Shown here one piece after another: positions 9,969 through 22,215 of a DNA stretch of 64,000 nt; positions within the stretch are counted from its first letter, which is position 1, and each line of letters begins with the position of its first letter. The notes beneath the pieces are model-generated. The model ran no database searches. It was not told the origin of the DNA and saw only the letters and a program-made list of their open reading frames with translations. The stretch is from Cephalopachus bancanus. Taxonomy: Eukaryota; Chordata; Mammalia; Primates; Tarsiidae. Where the stretch lies: NCBI GenBank assembly GCA_027257055.1, contig JAPVLO010000056.1, positions 2,852,001-2,916,000 on the forward strand, given 5' to 3'. The position numbers and the translations under genes were made by a program.

Positions 9969-12264
9969 GAAAGGAAAGCTTCAGGCGATGTCTGCTGTGT
10001 GGCACACCTGTGTTGTCTAGAGGCCTGGATGCAGGGAAGAGGGCATAGTGAATCAAATCAAGTGCTGCCCTGGTTGGGCCATGTGCAGAAGAGGAAAGAA
10101 GGAGGATGGCAACCATTCCTTTAGAAGTTTACTCTTAATTTTTTTAGGAACCACACTCCTGTCTTCCAACTGTGTGATAATAAAGCTAATGGGGTAGGTT
10201 TGTTTTTTGTTATTTTTTTCCTGGTAGCTTCTGTCACTCAGCCATGAAACTTAATGAAGCATTTAGGGCTGTTACCTCCAGAGTCAATGCGCTAAAAATA
10301 TTTAGCCTAATGCACTCCTTGTGGAGTCAGTAGGTCCATGGCTGGTACATACAAAGTCATCAAGAGACCCTCCCTTTTTCCACAAAATTCACGACCCATT
10401 AAACTTATTCCATAATAACAGCTTTTGTACAAATGGAGGCCTGAGCAAACGGAGGCTGTCATGCACCACCTGAAAAGATAGAAATTTGCATAGAGACAAG
10501 AAAAATATATGAGGTCACTGGCAGGATGCAATCTTGGGAGAAGAGTTGATCAGAGAAAACTCCCAACAAGGTGGAGGGAGGTCCCATCCCTGATACTACT
10601 CAGTTTCTATCTACTGAGTGTGTCCAAAACATCTAATAGTGGGAACCAGAGAAACAGCCTCAAGTCGCTTCAACTTTTCCAGAGTTCTAGAAAGTGGAAA
10701 GAGTTGCCACCAGACATGCTTCCACACTCTGTGTGGAGTTCAGGTTTGCCAGGTGATTCACACCTCAGCAGTCTGAACTCAATGCTGAGAAAACAGGGGC
10801 AGAGCTGGGAAGACATGGCTGAAACAGAAGGATGGAGTGTAGAAGACCGCTATGCACTTCAGGTGGCTGGACAAATGTCAGTCCTTGGGTGATGGAGTGT
10901 AGATACAACTTTTCTTTGACTCTACCAAAAACACTCTGAAATTTCTCAGTGTTTTGAGGACAGCCTTGGAGCATCAAAACCATTTACATACATTATAAGA
11001 CCCTGCATGTAAGAGCACCTGTCTTCCCCTGCCTTCTACCTTGTTCGATTATGGTTACAGACTTTGACGGGAATGTGGGACACTGAGATGGTGGAGTAAT
11101 CGAAATGTAAGACTCTGTCTCTACTCAGCATTGGATGAAGTCCACCATGGAAACAGAGCAGACTTCTGTGAAATCCAGCAGGGACAAGTGCAGCTCTTCC
11201 CAACATTAGGCTGGAAGAAAGCATACTCTACAGATTCTAACTGCACACTAACCACCCACAAAGGCCCTGTGGTCTTCTGTGTTCAACTAAACCAAATCTT
11301 ACAGGAATATTTTAAGTTACTGTACTAAATATGTCATGAGACAATTCACCTAAGAATTAGGATTTTTTCTTTTGTTCTTTTTAAAAATAACAATATCATC
11401 TGCATTAAGTGCAGCATAAGACAAAGATCCATAAACATTCCTTTATCACCTGAAGAACAGCAAAGTAATAAGAAGATCAGCAAAGATGTATAGATTGTTT
11501 ATTATGTTCCAGGAACAGTTCTAGGTACTTTCTACATAGTAACTCATTTAGCCTTCACAGCAGCCCAGTGAAGAAGGTACTCTTATTGTACTGGACAGAG
11601 TATGGACTTTGAAATCTGAGAGGCCTAATTCATAGTTGACGAGTTACTTCTCTGTACTTCAAAATTCTCAGCCTTATAATGGTGATGGATAATACCATAC
11701 TCGTGAGATTGCAGTCAACCTTAAATGAGATATGTTGGATGTGGCTGGCAGTGAATCAGTCACCCAGTAAACACTGGTTTTCTTCTCAGAATATTTCCAG
11801 AAGAGTTCGTTTTAATTTGACAGGCACTATGGAGTTCAGTTTCTGTGTCAGACACTGGGTAGGCATTGGGAATAATGGTGATAAATCAGAAACAGATTCT
11901 GCCTCTGAGGAGCTCAGAATCAATCGAATAAAAGCTATGGGCATACACAGCATGCAGGTGGGCAAAAATAATTTTCCTGAGTTTCACATAATTCATAACA
12001 GTGCACATGACTTTCAAGACACCCAAAGGGGCAGCCTATATAAATGCTGCTCAAAATGGACCCATGATTGAAATCAAAACCAAATGTCAAAATCATAAAT
12101 CCTACTAGCAATGACTACTCCTCAAAAGAAAGGAATGCAAAGTAGCCTATTTTATATATTACATACATTTAAAATTCTATTTATTCCTAAAATTGTTTCA
12201 AATATACTTTTCATCAGATAGAGTGTAATAAAATAAATTTGTACTGTAAGCTATGTTTTTTTTA
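9969..12264. other. Mostly unique non-coding DNA with MIR/L2 fossils
   Basis: No gene is recognised. Diverged repeats are a reverse L2/MIR end at about 11490-11590, a plus MIR at about 11595-11775 and a reverse L2 at about 11830-11950. Open frames of 127 codons at 10509-10892 and 130 codons at 11679-12071 have no domain; the second one runs through repeats. Confidence 0.5.
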
Positions 12265-12767
12265 AATTCTAGCTTTGGTGAAGTATGATTGACAGATATT
12301 GTATATATTTAAAGTATACAAAGTGATGTTTGGGTATATGTATATATTGTAAAATGATCACCACATTAAGCTAAGTAACATATCCATCCTCTCACATAAT
12401 TACTAACTTTTTGGTGATGAGAAAACTTAAGATAAACTCTCTCAGCAAATTTAAAGTAAGCAGTACATTATTAACTATAGTCAACATGCTGTACATTCAA
12501 TCTCCAGAATTTATCTTGTAACTTATAAGTTTGTTCCCTTTAACCAAAATCCCTCCATTACCCCCATCTCTGGAAACTACCATTCTATTCTCTACTTTTA
12601 AGAGTTAGACTTCTCTAGATTCCATATATAAATAAGATCCATTATCCAGTATTTGTCTTTCAGTGTCTGGCTTATTTCACTTAGCAAAATGTCCTCTAGC
12701 TTCATTCATGTCATCACCAATGGTAGGATTTTTTTTTCTTTTGAAAGAGTGAGTGGCATTCCATTGT

Positions 12768-12944
12768 AGACATACAGAGAGTGCCAAAAATGTGTACACA
12801 TATTAAGAAAAGAAGTATTAATATTGTAATGCTATCCTACCTGTCACATGATGATGCTAGAATTCATTTGATTAATACCATCTTTTGAGCAAACAACATA
12901 CTACACATTGCTACTGTGCTATCCATTGAAAGACGACTTGTTTT
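12768..12944. mobile_element. Unclassified insert, possibly mariner-like remnant
   Basis: About 175 bp beginning CAGAGAGTGCCAAAAATG interrupts the old L1. The 'agtgccaaaaatgtgtacacat' opening recalls ends of some mariner-like DNA transposons, but no second terminal repeat could be matched. Identity is uncertain. Confidence 0.25.
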
Positions 12945-13310
12945 TTTAAAAAATGGTACATATACACAATGGAATATTATGCAGCCATAAAGAAGGACGA
13001 AATTATGAATTTCACAGCAACTTGGATGGACTTAGAGTCTATAATACTGAGTAATCTATCACAGAAACAACTGAGGTTCACATGTTCTCACTCATAAGTG
13101 GACCTAGATCAATTATTGTAATACTATAAGAAAAAGTTTGGCAGTAATGGGAAACTGCTGGGGGAGGGGTTGTGGGATTGGCAATAGTGGGAATCTGCTA
13201 GGGGAGGAGAGGGCATACCTCATGAACAAGGATATCTACATAATGAACATTTGCATACCAAACCATGAATTGTACCCCACATCTTTAAAATAAAAAATTT
13301 TCAAAAGTAA
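12945..13310 (+). mobile_element. 5'-truncated L1 3' end
   Basis: It runs from 'atggtacatatacacaatggaatattatgcagccataaag' (ORF2 end) through a G-rich 3' UTR (two copies of a GGGAA-CTGCT-GGGGAGG phrase near 13150-13210) to 'gaattgtaccccacatctttaaaataaaa'. The terminus is the same as in the L1s at 3820, 35382 and 45089, so these belong to one lineage-typical L1 group. Confidence 0.85.
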
Positions 13311-13393
13311 TGCTAGATAACAACTCTTAAAATGTTTATACATTTTTTGGCATCTCTGGTATATATCACATTTTCTTTATCCATGTACCTATT

Positions 13394-13482
13394 TTATTTT
13401 ATTTTATTTTATTTGAGAAGGTAGGATTTATTGACAAGACAAAAAAGCTCCCAGAGTAGGAGGGGACCCAAGAGGTTTGCCC
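13394..13482 (-). pseudogene. Tiny retro-inserted mRNA 3' end (89 bp)
   Basis: Flanked by a perfect 16-bp duplication TATCCATGTACCTATT (13378-13393 and 13483-13498) inside an old L1. Read on the minus strand it has a GC-richer body, an AATAAA hexamer (in GTCAATAAATCC), about a dozen more bases, then an (AAAAT)n tail. This is the form of a 5'-truncated processed retrocopy of a polyadenylated transcript. It has no 7SL or L1 similarity; the parent gene is not recognised. Confidence 0.7.
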
Positions 13483-13850
13483 TATCCATGTACCTATTAA
13501 CAGACATTAGGTTGATTCAATATCTTAGCTATTACAAATAATACTTCCGTGAACAGGGTAGTGCAGAGATCTCCTTGCTATTAATTTCCTTTCCTTTGGA
13601 TAAACCCAGAAGTGAGATTGCTGAAACATAGGATGGCTCTGTTTTTGTTTTTTTGAAGAACCACCAAACTGTTTTCCATAAAGACTGTACCAATTTACAT
13701 TCCACCAAGAGCATACAGAGTTTCACTTATCTCTGCACCCTCCATTACTTTTGTCTTTTTGATAGCCATCCTAACAGGTGAGAGAGGACATCTCACTGTG
13801 GTTTTCATGGCATTTCCTTGATGGTCAGTGATATTGTGTACTTTACATAT

Positions 13851-14006
13851 ACCTGTCAACCCCACTGCCCATCGAAAGTAGACTGGATAAAGAAAATGTG
13901 ATACATCTACACATTGGAATATTATGTAGCCATAAACAAGGACAACATCATGAACTTCACAGCAAATTGGATGGAGTTGGAGACAATCATACTTAGTGAT
14001 CTATCC
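13851..14006 (+). mobile_element. Short plus-strand L1 ORF2 fragment
   Basis: 'gactggataaagaaaatgtgatacatctacac', 'ggaatattatgtagccataaa' and 'gcaaattggatgga' are L1 ORF2 C-terminal phrases in plus orientation, set inside the minus-strand L1. Confidence 0.75.
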
Positions 14007-15015
14007 CATTTTAAAATCAGGTCCTTTGTTTGTGTTTGTTCTTTGCTATTGAGTTGTATGAGTTCCTTACGTATTTTGCATATTAAACCCTTATCAGATC
14101 TACGGTTTGCAAATATTTTTCTCCATTCTGTAGTTTGCCTTTCCTTTGCTATAAAGAAGCCTTTTGCTTTCGTTGTCTATGCTTTTGGTGTCATATCCAA
14201 AAAATCTTCGCCAAGACTAACACAAAGGAGTTTTTTTTCTTGTATGTTTTCTTCTAGAATTTTTATAGTTTCAGGTCTTACATTTAAGTTTTTAATAAAC
14301 TTTGTGTTGACTTTTGTGTGGGATCAAATTTTTTTCTTTTGCACGTAAATATTCAGGTTTCTCAACACCATTTATTGAAGAGACTATCTTTTCCCCTTTG
14401 TGTATTCTTGGTGCCTTTGTCAAAGATTAGTTGATGGTATATCCATGGATTTATTTCTGGGATCTGTATTCTGTTCTGTTGGTCTATGTGTCCATTTTAA
14501 TGCCAGTGCCATACTGTTTTAGTCACTGTAGTTTTGTAACTATACTTTGAAATCAGGCAGTGTGATGCCTCCAGGGTGTTCTTTTTTCCTAAGATTGTTT
14601 TAGCTATTCAGGGTCTCCTGTGGTTCCACATGAACTTTAAGAATTTTTTTCCTATTTCTGTGAAAAATCCTATTCAAATTGTATAGAGATTACATTGAAT
14701 CTGTAGGTTGCTTTGGGCAGTATAGTCACTTTAATAGTATTAATTATTCTAGTCCCTAAACACAGGATATCTTTCCATCTTTTTCCACTTCTTCTGTCAA
14801 TATTTTACAGTCTTAAGTGTACGGATCTTTCACATCCTTAGTTAGATTTATTACTAAGTATTTTATTCCTTTTGATGCTATTGCAAATGGAATTGGAGTT
14901 TTAAAACACAAATTATTACATAGCCACAATTTATTAAGCAGTTTGAAGTGCTTGAACATGCCAGGAATATGGTAATGTTTCTATATACATAAAGCTCTCA
15001 AATTAATAAAATTCT

Positions 15016-15299
15016 TCTTCTTTTTTTTTTTATTCATAGTCTCACTCCATCACATAGTGGCTCAGTCACATTCACTCCAGTATTGACCTGCTAGGCTCAG
15101 GCAATCCTTTCACCTCAGTCTTCAAGTAGCTGAAACCACAGGCGCATGCCACCATGCCTGGCTAATTTTTTTGATTTACCGTAGAGACAAGGTCTCACCA
15201 AGTTGCCCAGGCTGGTCTCGAATCCCTGGGCTCAGGCAATCCTGTCACTTCAGCCTCCCAAAATGCTGGTATTAGAGGCTTGAGCCACTGTACCCAGTC
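15016..15299 (-). mobile_element. Dimeric 7SL-type (Alu-like) SINE
   Basis: A T-run at about 15018-15030 is the reversed tail. Both arms are recognisable (right arm to GGCTAATTTTTTTGATTTACCGTAGAGACAAGG, then left arm to GAGCCACTGTACCCAG). Diverged; the middle GATTTACCGTAGAG corresponds to the ACAATAAAT-type linker of the younger copies. Confidence 0.92.
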
Positions 15300-17079
15300 T
15301 AGATTCCATATTTTTTGAAAGAAAATTCTGTTCTTTTTTTTAAAAAGACGTTTACTGGTTACCTACTCTATACCAGGTACAATGTTAGGCATTGACAGAA
15401 AACAAAAACTTGCCCTCAAACAACTCATGGTCAAGTGAAGGAAACCTTATCATGTTGTATTAAGATAAATGCTATCATGATGCCAAGTAGAGGATGCTAT
15501 GGGAGCATCAAATAGGACACTTAAACCAGGATATCATGTTAGCAGGACTTCATGAAGAAAGTGATATCATGCTGAAAGATGACTGAGTAACCAAGTGAAG
15601 CAGGAAAATTATTTCAAGAGAAAAAGAGAAAGAATATAAAAATGGTACAGCAGAGGGTTCCTCGCTAGAGAAGAAAGTATGAACAAAATACATACAGTTT
15701 TATTTGCCATGTTCAGAATTTTGGAATTTAGTGTGATAGTAAAGGAATCCACTTAAGAGCATGACAGGAAATACATTTTGCAAATCTTACATTAACTACA
15801 TTTCAGATACTTTTCTTGTATGTCCTGGACACAAGGAAAATACTCAATGGCTACTTCTTTTTTGAGGTAAAAAAAAAATGCAATGAAAAATTATTTCTAT
15901 GTGGCTTTATCAAAACATAACATTCCTTCTTTCACGATACTAGCCTTGCTGGATTCTAAGGAAAGGCTGTGTGGCAGCATCACTAAACCTGACTCTGGTT
16001 GACAATAGCTATAAATAGCATTTCTTTCATTTTTCCAAGGAGGAGGTGGAGGAGAGCAGAAACACTGGCAATCATATTTATGCCACCAATCTGCTCTTTT
16101 TTTTTTTTATCTAAATGCACAGTAGAAATAAAGTAGAGAGCTTAAGTGATTGTCAAAGGGCTCTTACATGCCAATACAAACCCCCCATTTTTTTCACCTA
16201 TCAAGTGGAGCTTAAGGTGACATCAGTGCTCGAAAATAGGAGTCAACTAAAAGCTATCTGAAAATGGCTGAGTTTCTGATGCCTACGTAGTATCAGAAGC
16301 CAAGAAGAATCAACATAGATTCTGTTGTCACTTTCACATGTTTTGTGACCTCTGTGTTAAAGGTATGCCAGATAGGTGGTTTCTGCCTCTCTGGGGCCAT
16401 TCCTCCTTCTTTTAAGATAACCCATAGATTTCATTGAGAAACGATTCCCCACTCAATAATGTTTTTGTTTTTTTTTTCCATTTAGTTTTGATATAACTGA
16501 ACCAGTTCCAGGGATGGACAAGTGACTCAGTCAATGCATTTCTTGACCACAATTCAGAGATGGCCAAATGGGCAAGCCGTGTGTCAAAATATGGAGCAAC
16601 TGGGAAAACTGCTTTTAGCTACTGAACTAGAATCTGGAAAGATGTTAAGCATACAGCTAAAAAAAATTAATCTATGAAAAAGGCTTTGGAGAATGAAGGT
16701 AACAAAGAAGAAAACAGGACTAAGAGGTGGGAAAATAGAGATTTATGAGGACATTGTTAAAGGATCTGGGTTTAGCCATGCCTAAAACCAACTGTTATCG
16801 CCTCAGATTTTTTTGTTATGTGAGCTAATATATTCCCGCTATTACTTAAAACAATTTGATTTTTTTTCGCTTTCAACTAAAAGAATTCGGTCTATTATAC
16901 TGGGTATTGTATTATACACTTCCTATACATAATTCAATTTAATACCTAAAGAACTCTGGAAAGATATTTGTATATCCTTGGCACAAACTCACATTTCATA
17001 GGTTAGAAATAAACTCAAAGATATTAAATTATTTACCCAAACTTAAATAACTAGTCAGATAGTTGAAAAATGAAAATTT
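15300..17079. other. Non-coding sequence with an L2 scrap
   Basis: A reverse-strand L2 3' end is visible at about 15350-15560 ('ggttacctactctataccaggtac', 'acttgccctcaaacaactcatgg'). From about 15560 to 17080 I recognise no gene or repeat family. Confidence 0.45.
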
Positions 17080-18296
17080 AAAATAGCACAACACAAACTT
17101 CTTACAAATAGACTGAACAAAAGCTGTGCAAAGTTTCAGCACCAAAATTTGCAAAACATTGATGAAAACAAGTAACGAAGATCTAAATAAATAGAGAAGC
17201 ATACCATGTTCATGGTTTGGAAAACTCAATATTGAAAAGATGTCACTTTTCTTTAAATTGAAGTATACATTTAGCACAATCCAATACAAATCCAAGCACA
17301 CTATTTCAAGAAATTGACAAATGAATTTTAAAATGAATATGAAAATGCAAAGGGACTTAGAATAACCAAAGCTATCCTGAGAAAGAGGAACAAAGTTAGA
17401 CAGTTTGTCCTATCTGATTTCAAGACTTACTATAAAGTTGCAGTAATCAAGACAGCATTGTATTGGTATTATAAATAGATAAGTTGGCAAATGGGACAGA
17501 CCATAGAATCCAGAAGTAGACAAACACAAATGTAGTCACTTGAATTTTTTCCCCAAAGGTGACAATGCAGTTTACTGAGGAAAGGAAATCTTTAAAACAT
17601 GGTACTGAAACATCTGGAAAAATACAGGAGAAAAAAAATCAACTTCAACATTTTTCTCATACCATATAAAGGACAAAATGTAATAGCTGAAACATTAAGT
17701 TCTGGAAGAGAACCATAGAGTCTTCATAATGAAGATATGCACAAGTTTCTTAGAGAGAACTCAAAAATCACTGAACTTAAAAAAATATACATTGGACTTT
17801 ATCAAAACTTAAAACCTTTGCTGATATAAATAAAACATGGAGGAAATTAAGTGGTAAACCACATACCTGGAAAAAATATTCACAATATATATCTCAAAAA
17901 ATTGAATCTAGAAAATATAAAGACATTCTATTAATAGTAAAAAAAAAAAAACTTATTTAAAATGGACGGAAGACTTCAACAGACAGTTCAGCCCAAAAGA
18001 TATATAAATAAGCATATGAAAATGTGCTCAACATCATTGATCATGAGGAATACACAAATAAAGCTAGTGAGATACTACTTCATACCCATCAAAATAACTT
18101 CAAACATCTGACAACATTAAATAATTGATGAGGATGTGGAGCTTTCTTCTATTACTATTGAAAGTGCAAAATGATATCACCTTTTGGAAAACTACCTGGC
18201 ACTTTTTTTTTATCAAGTTAGACATACTCACACCTATTCTATGAATACTTGGAGGTATTTCACTCTTAGATATTTACCCAAGAGAAATAAAGCATG

Positions 18297-18338
<42 letters not shown>

Positions 18339-18720
18339 CACACACACGTTTTAAACAACTTTATTCATCATAAAACTGGGAATAATTTAAATGTCTATGC
18401 ACAGCAGAATAAACAAATCATAGAATATTCACACAGTGGAATATTATCAAGCAAGAAAAAAATACACTACAAAAATATGCAGCAATATGAAAACTTAAAA
18501 ACATGTTGAATGAAAAGAGAGAAATCAGACCCCAAAGAGGATATTAATATGATTCCACCCATATGAGGATCAAGAACAGGAAAAACAAATCTACAATGAG
18601 AAAAATTAAAATACTAGTTGCCTCAGTGAAGAAGGAGAAAGTTGCCTACAAAAGGATGCAAATAAATTTCTGGGATAATGAAATATATTATATTGCTAAC
18701 ATGCTGTTGCTTTTATAAGC
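17080..18720 (+). mobile_element. Old L1 (L1M-like) ORF2 to 3' end
   Basis: Plus-strand ORF2-like phrases occur in order: 'gcagtaatcaagacagcattgtattgg', 'aaggaaatctttaaaacatgg', 'tggactttatcaaaacttaaaacc', 'gaagacttcaacagacagttcagcc', 'tgctcaacatcattgatcatgagg', 'gaggatgtggagctttc'. Many stops. A (CA)n microsatellite has grown inside it at 18298-18347. Confidence 0.75.
18298..18347. repeat. (CA)n microsatellite
   Basis: About 24 CA units with one AAAC interruption, inside the old L1. Confidence 0.97.
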
Positions 18721-18724
18721 AAAT

Positions 18725-20865
18725 ACAGTCATGCATCACTTAAAGACAGGAATACGTTCTAAGAAGTGTTCTCAATTCTGTTTATGTGGTGAGTCACATG
18801 TATTGACTAGCACATGTTGAACCAGCCTTGCATCCTTGAGATGAAACCTGCTTGATCATGGTGAATTAATTTTTTTTGATAAGCTGCTGAATTCAGTTTC
18901 CTAGTATTTTGTTGAGGATTTTTGCATCTATGTTCATCAGGACATTGGTCTGTAGTTTTCTGTTTCTGTTATGTCTTTTTCTGACTCCTCATTTTCAGTT
19001 TTATGTAACAGTTTCAGCAAGATTGATACCAGTTCTTTGAACATCTGGTAGAATTCAGTTGTGAATCTATCTGGTCCTAGGCTTTTATTGTTGTTGTTGA
19101 TGCTGTGAGAGATTTTTAATACTGATTATCATGACTGGTCTACTATCAAGGTTTCTATTTATTTCTGATTATATTTCTTCCTGATTTAAGGTTATATGTT
19201 TCCAGGAAATGTATTCATTTCCTCTAGATTTTCAAGTTTATTTGCATAGAGGTTCATAATAGTCTCGGGTGATGCTTTGTAGCCCTGTGGTATCAGTTGT
19301 AATGTCTCTGTTTTCATTTTTGATTGAGCTTATCTGAATCTCCACTTTTTTTTTCTTAATTAATCTAGCTGGTGTTCTATCACTTTTGTTTATCTTTCCA
19401 AAAACTAACTTTTTTGTTTCGTTGACCCTTTGTGTTGATCTTTGATTTCAATTTTGTTTAGCTCTACTCTGATCTTTGTTATCTCTTTTCATCTGGTATC
19501 TTTGGGCTTAGTTTGCTCTTGTGTTTCTAGTTCCTTGAGATATAATGTTAGGTTGTCAACTTGTGATCTTTCTGGGTTTTTTTATTGGCTTTAAGTACTA
19601 TAAATTTTCTTCTAAGCACAGCTTTTGCTGTATTCCTGATATTTTGATAATATGTGTCATTGTTTTCATCCATTTCAAAATTTTTTTTTAATCTTCCATC
19701 TTGATTTTATTGTTAACCCAAAGATCATTCAGGAACAGACTATTTAATTTCCATGTATTCGTATGGTTTTGAGAGTTCCTCCTGAAATTGAATTCTAGTT
19801 TTATTCCACTGTAGCCTGCGAAGGTACTTAATATTATTTTTGACTTTTTAAAATTTCCTGATACTAGTTTTTTTGCCCATTATATGGTGTATCATGGAAA
19901 ATATTCCATGTGGTAATGAGAAGAATGTATACTCTGCAGTTTTGGGGTAGAATGTCCTGTAAATGTCTGATAAAATGTCTGTTTGTTCTACAGTCTAGTT
20001 TAAGTTCAGTATTTCTTTGTTGACCTTCTGCCTTGACTATCAGTCTATTGCTGTCAGCGGAATGTTAAATTTTCACAGTATTATTGTACTGCTGTCTATC
20101 TTTTTTCTTAAGTCTAACAGAATTTGTTTTATGAAGCTGGGAGCTCTTGTGTTAGATGCATATTTATTTAGGTTGGTTATATCTTCTTGTTGAAATGATC
20201 CCTTTATTATTATATAATTATCTTCTCTGTCTTTTTTTTACTGTTGTTGACTTAAAGCCTAATTTATCTGATAGAAGAATTGTTACTCCTGCTCATTTTT
20301 GGTTTTCATTTGCATGGGTTATTTTTTTCTACCCCTTTACCTTGAGTCCATAAGAGTATTTGTAAGTTTAGTGGGTCTCTTGAAATCAGAAGATATTTGA
20401 ATTGTGTGTTTTTTTTAATCCATTCCACCAATCTATAGCTTTTAAGTGGGGGCATTTAGGCCATTTACAAAGTTAATAATGGTATGTGAGGTACTGTTCC
20501 AGGCATCATGTTGGTTGTTATCTGATTGGCTTTGCTTTCTCCATTGTGTTACTGTTTTATAAGCCTTGTGACTTTTATACTTTCCAGTGTTTCTCATTGG
20601 TGCATTTTGATCTTTCAATGTTTAGAACTCCTTTGAACACTTCTTATAGCACCACTCTACGTCATAGCACCTTGAATATACCTATTCTCATCTGTGCTAT
20701 TATTGTATATGACTGAGAGCACAGTAGTTTTGTTCACACCAGCATCACCACAAACATGTGAGCACTGCATTGTGCTACCATGCTACAATGGCAATAGTAA
20801 TTTTTCAGCTCCATTACATTACTATGGGACCACTGTCGTACAGATGATCAAACTATCTTAAGATC
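18725..20865. mobile_element. MER2-like DNA transposon split by L1
   Basis: The left piece, 18725-18768, is 'acagtcatgcatcacttaaagacaggaatacgttct', the Tigger-group MER2-type terminus. The right piece, about 20650-20865, contains 'tgttcacaccagcatcaccacaaacatgtgag', 'tttttcagctccattaca' and 'ctatgggaccactgtcgta', which are internal and near-terminal phrases of the same element. About 1.9 kb of minus-strand L1 lies between. Confidence 0.7.
18770..20650 (-). mobile_element. L1 ORF2 fragment inside MER2-like element
   Basis: Minus-strand L1 ORF2 (RT domain and upstream) is clear from 'catgttgaaccagccttgcatcc' to 'tagaactcctttgaacacttcttatagcac'. The reading frame is destroyed by stops. The L1 3' end is absent, so the left breakpoint came from a deletion or later rearrangement. 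Confidence 0.8.
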
Positions 20866-22060
20866 TGCATATTTTAAAATGTGTCTCTTGTATTTTAATT
20901 TTATAAAAATTTTTAAAGGGCAATTACAGAGAAAGTGGGGCAGTTGACCAGCCCTCACATCCTTGTGGGCACTACTCTATGTTGACTCACCACAGACAGT
21001 TGTGCTAATATTGCAAGTCCTAAATAAAATGTTATATTCCATATAAAAAGGGCACTTTCTGTTGTGCTTGGCACTGCCAAAGCAATGAATGTATAAAAAT
21101 TATCCTTTAAGTTGCATCAGTGCAATAATAGATAAACTAAGATAGGTGCACCTTCCACAAAATGGGAGCATCATCATTCAGTGATAAAGTGATGCCATCA
21201 GAAGATAGATAATTTTCTGACACAGGAGCTAATCAGATTGAGGCTGGATAATGACTTCACAGGAAGTCAACAGAGAAATTCAAGTTTCAGATGGTGAAAG
21301 TGAGGGGGGAAAGGAGTCTTGGGCAATAAGAGTTTTAAGTTCTCCTTCATTGCTGATATTCAATGATTCCTTGATGAGTTCTTGTCCAAAAGTTCTGAAG
21401 TCTGAGTCACTTTTCAAATGGTTTTCTTCACCTCTGTCCCAAAAAGCCAACAAGAGATCATATCTCTATACTGAAAAGTAAGGCTGTATGGTTGAATTCG
21501 TATGAAAACCTCACAAGGAAAAAGTCACTCTTCCCTCTAAACACACTGATGCAAATCACACTTTATAAAATATTTTTAAATAAAAAAGAATGTAATTGCT
21601 CATTGAATTGTAATATGAATGCAAATTAACTTACTGTAATTATACTGTGCAATTTTCTACTTTAAAAACTTAGAAAATGGAAGAGACCTGATAAGTAATT
21701 TGAACTGTAATTCTTCATTGTGTTCCTTCATTATGCAATGGTTACCATAAGCAATTTGCTCTGTTTTAATGTAAAATGTTTTTAGCTCATACCTTTACAT
21801 CAGCAGAACAAAAATGAGGCCATTCAATATATACAGACACCCATCCCCACCCCCCACCCCCTGCAAGTGCACTGTGGAAATAATCAAGATAAAATTAATA
21901 CAGCACAAGGAAATTTGTGAAGGATTCTCAATATTTTATTTTGGAACCTTTATCACATTAAGTGTCTGTCTATCCCATGCCCTCAATACGTTTTAAACAA
22001 ACAGGGAGTTCCTAACCAAATATGAAACAGATGATCCGCATTTATGGTTTCATGGCAAGA
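20866..22060. other. Non-coding sequence, nothing recognised
   Basis: No gene, RNA or confident repeat. Short open frames lack domains. Confidence 0.45.
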
Positions 22061-22215
22061 CTCTGGCATAGAAGTAAAGAAAATGGGCTCTAGTCCCAGC
22101 TCTGCTACTAATTAACTGTGTGCCCTTCCTCGTTCTGGCCCTCATTTCCTTCATCTGTAAATTATAAGGTTGGGGTAGGTGATTTCCAGCTTCCATCCCA
22201 GCCTTTACAGATTGC
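22061..22215 (+). mobile_element. MIR SINE fragment
   Basis: 'gactctggcatagaagtaaag', 'tctagtcccagctctgctactaattaactgtgtg', 'ctcatttccttcatctgtaaattataag': the standard MIR core in plus orientation. Confidence 0.85.

Larger units (their letters stand above)
12265..14890 (-). mobile_element. Old L1 (minus) with nested insertions
   Basis: Minus-strand L1 sequence runs in collinear blocks at about 12265-12767, 13373-13850 and 14007-14890 (3' end to ORF2 going rightwards). It is interrupted by a composite insert at about 12768-13372, by an 89-bp retro-insertion at 13394-13482, and by a short plus-strand L1 piece at about 13851-14006. Translated fragments are ORF2 C-terminal and RT-like but full of stops. 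Confidence 0.8.

Noticed and set aside
10509..10892. 127-codon plus-strand ORF
   Set aside because: No domain, no coding-like composition, isolated; length within chance for 64 kb.
11679..12071. 130-codon plus-strand ORF
   Set aside because: Runs across MIR- and L2-derived sequence, so it is a chance frame.
18294..18509. Thr/His-repeat peptide
   Set aside because: It is a translation of the (CA)n microsatellite.
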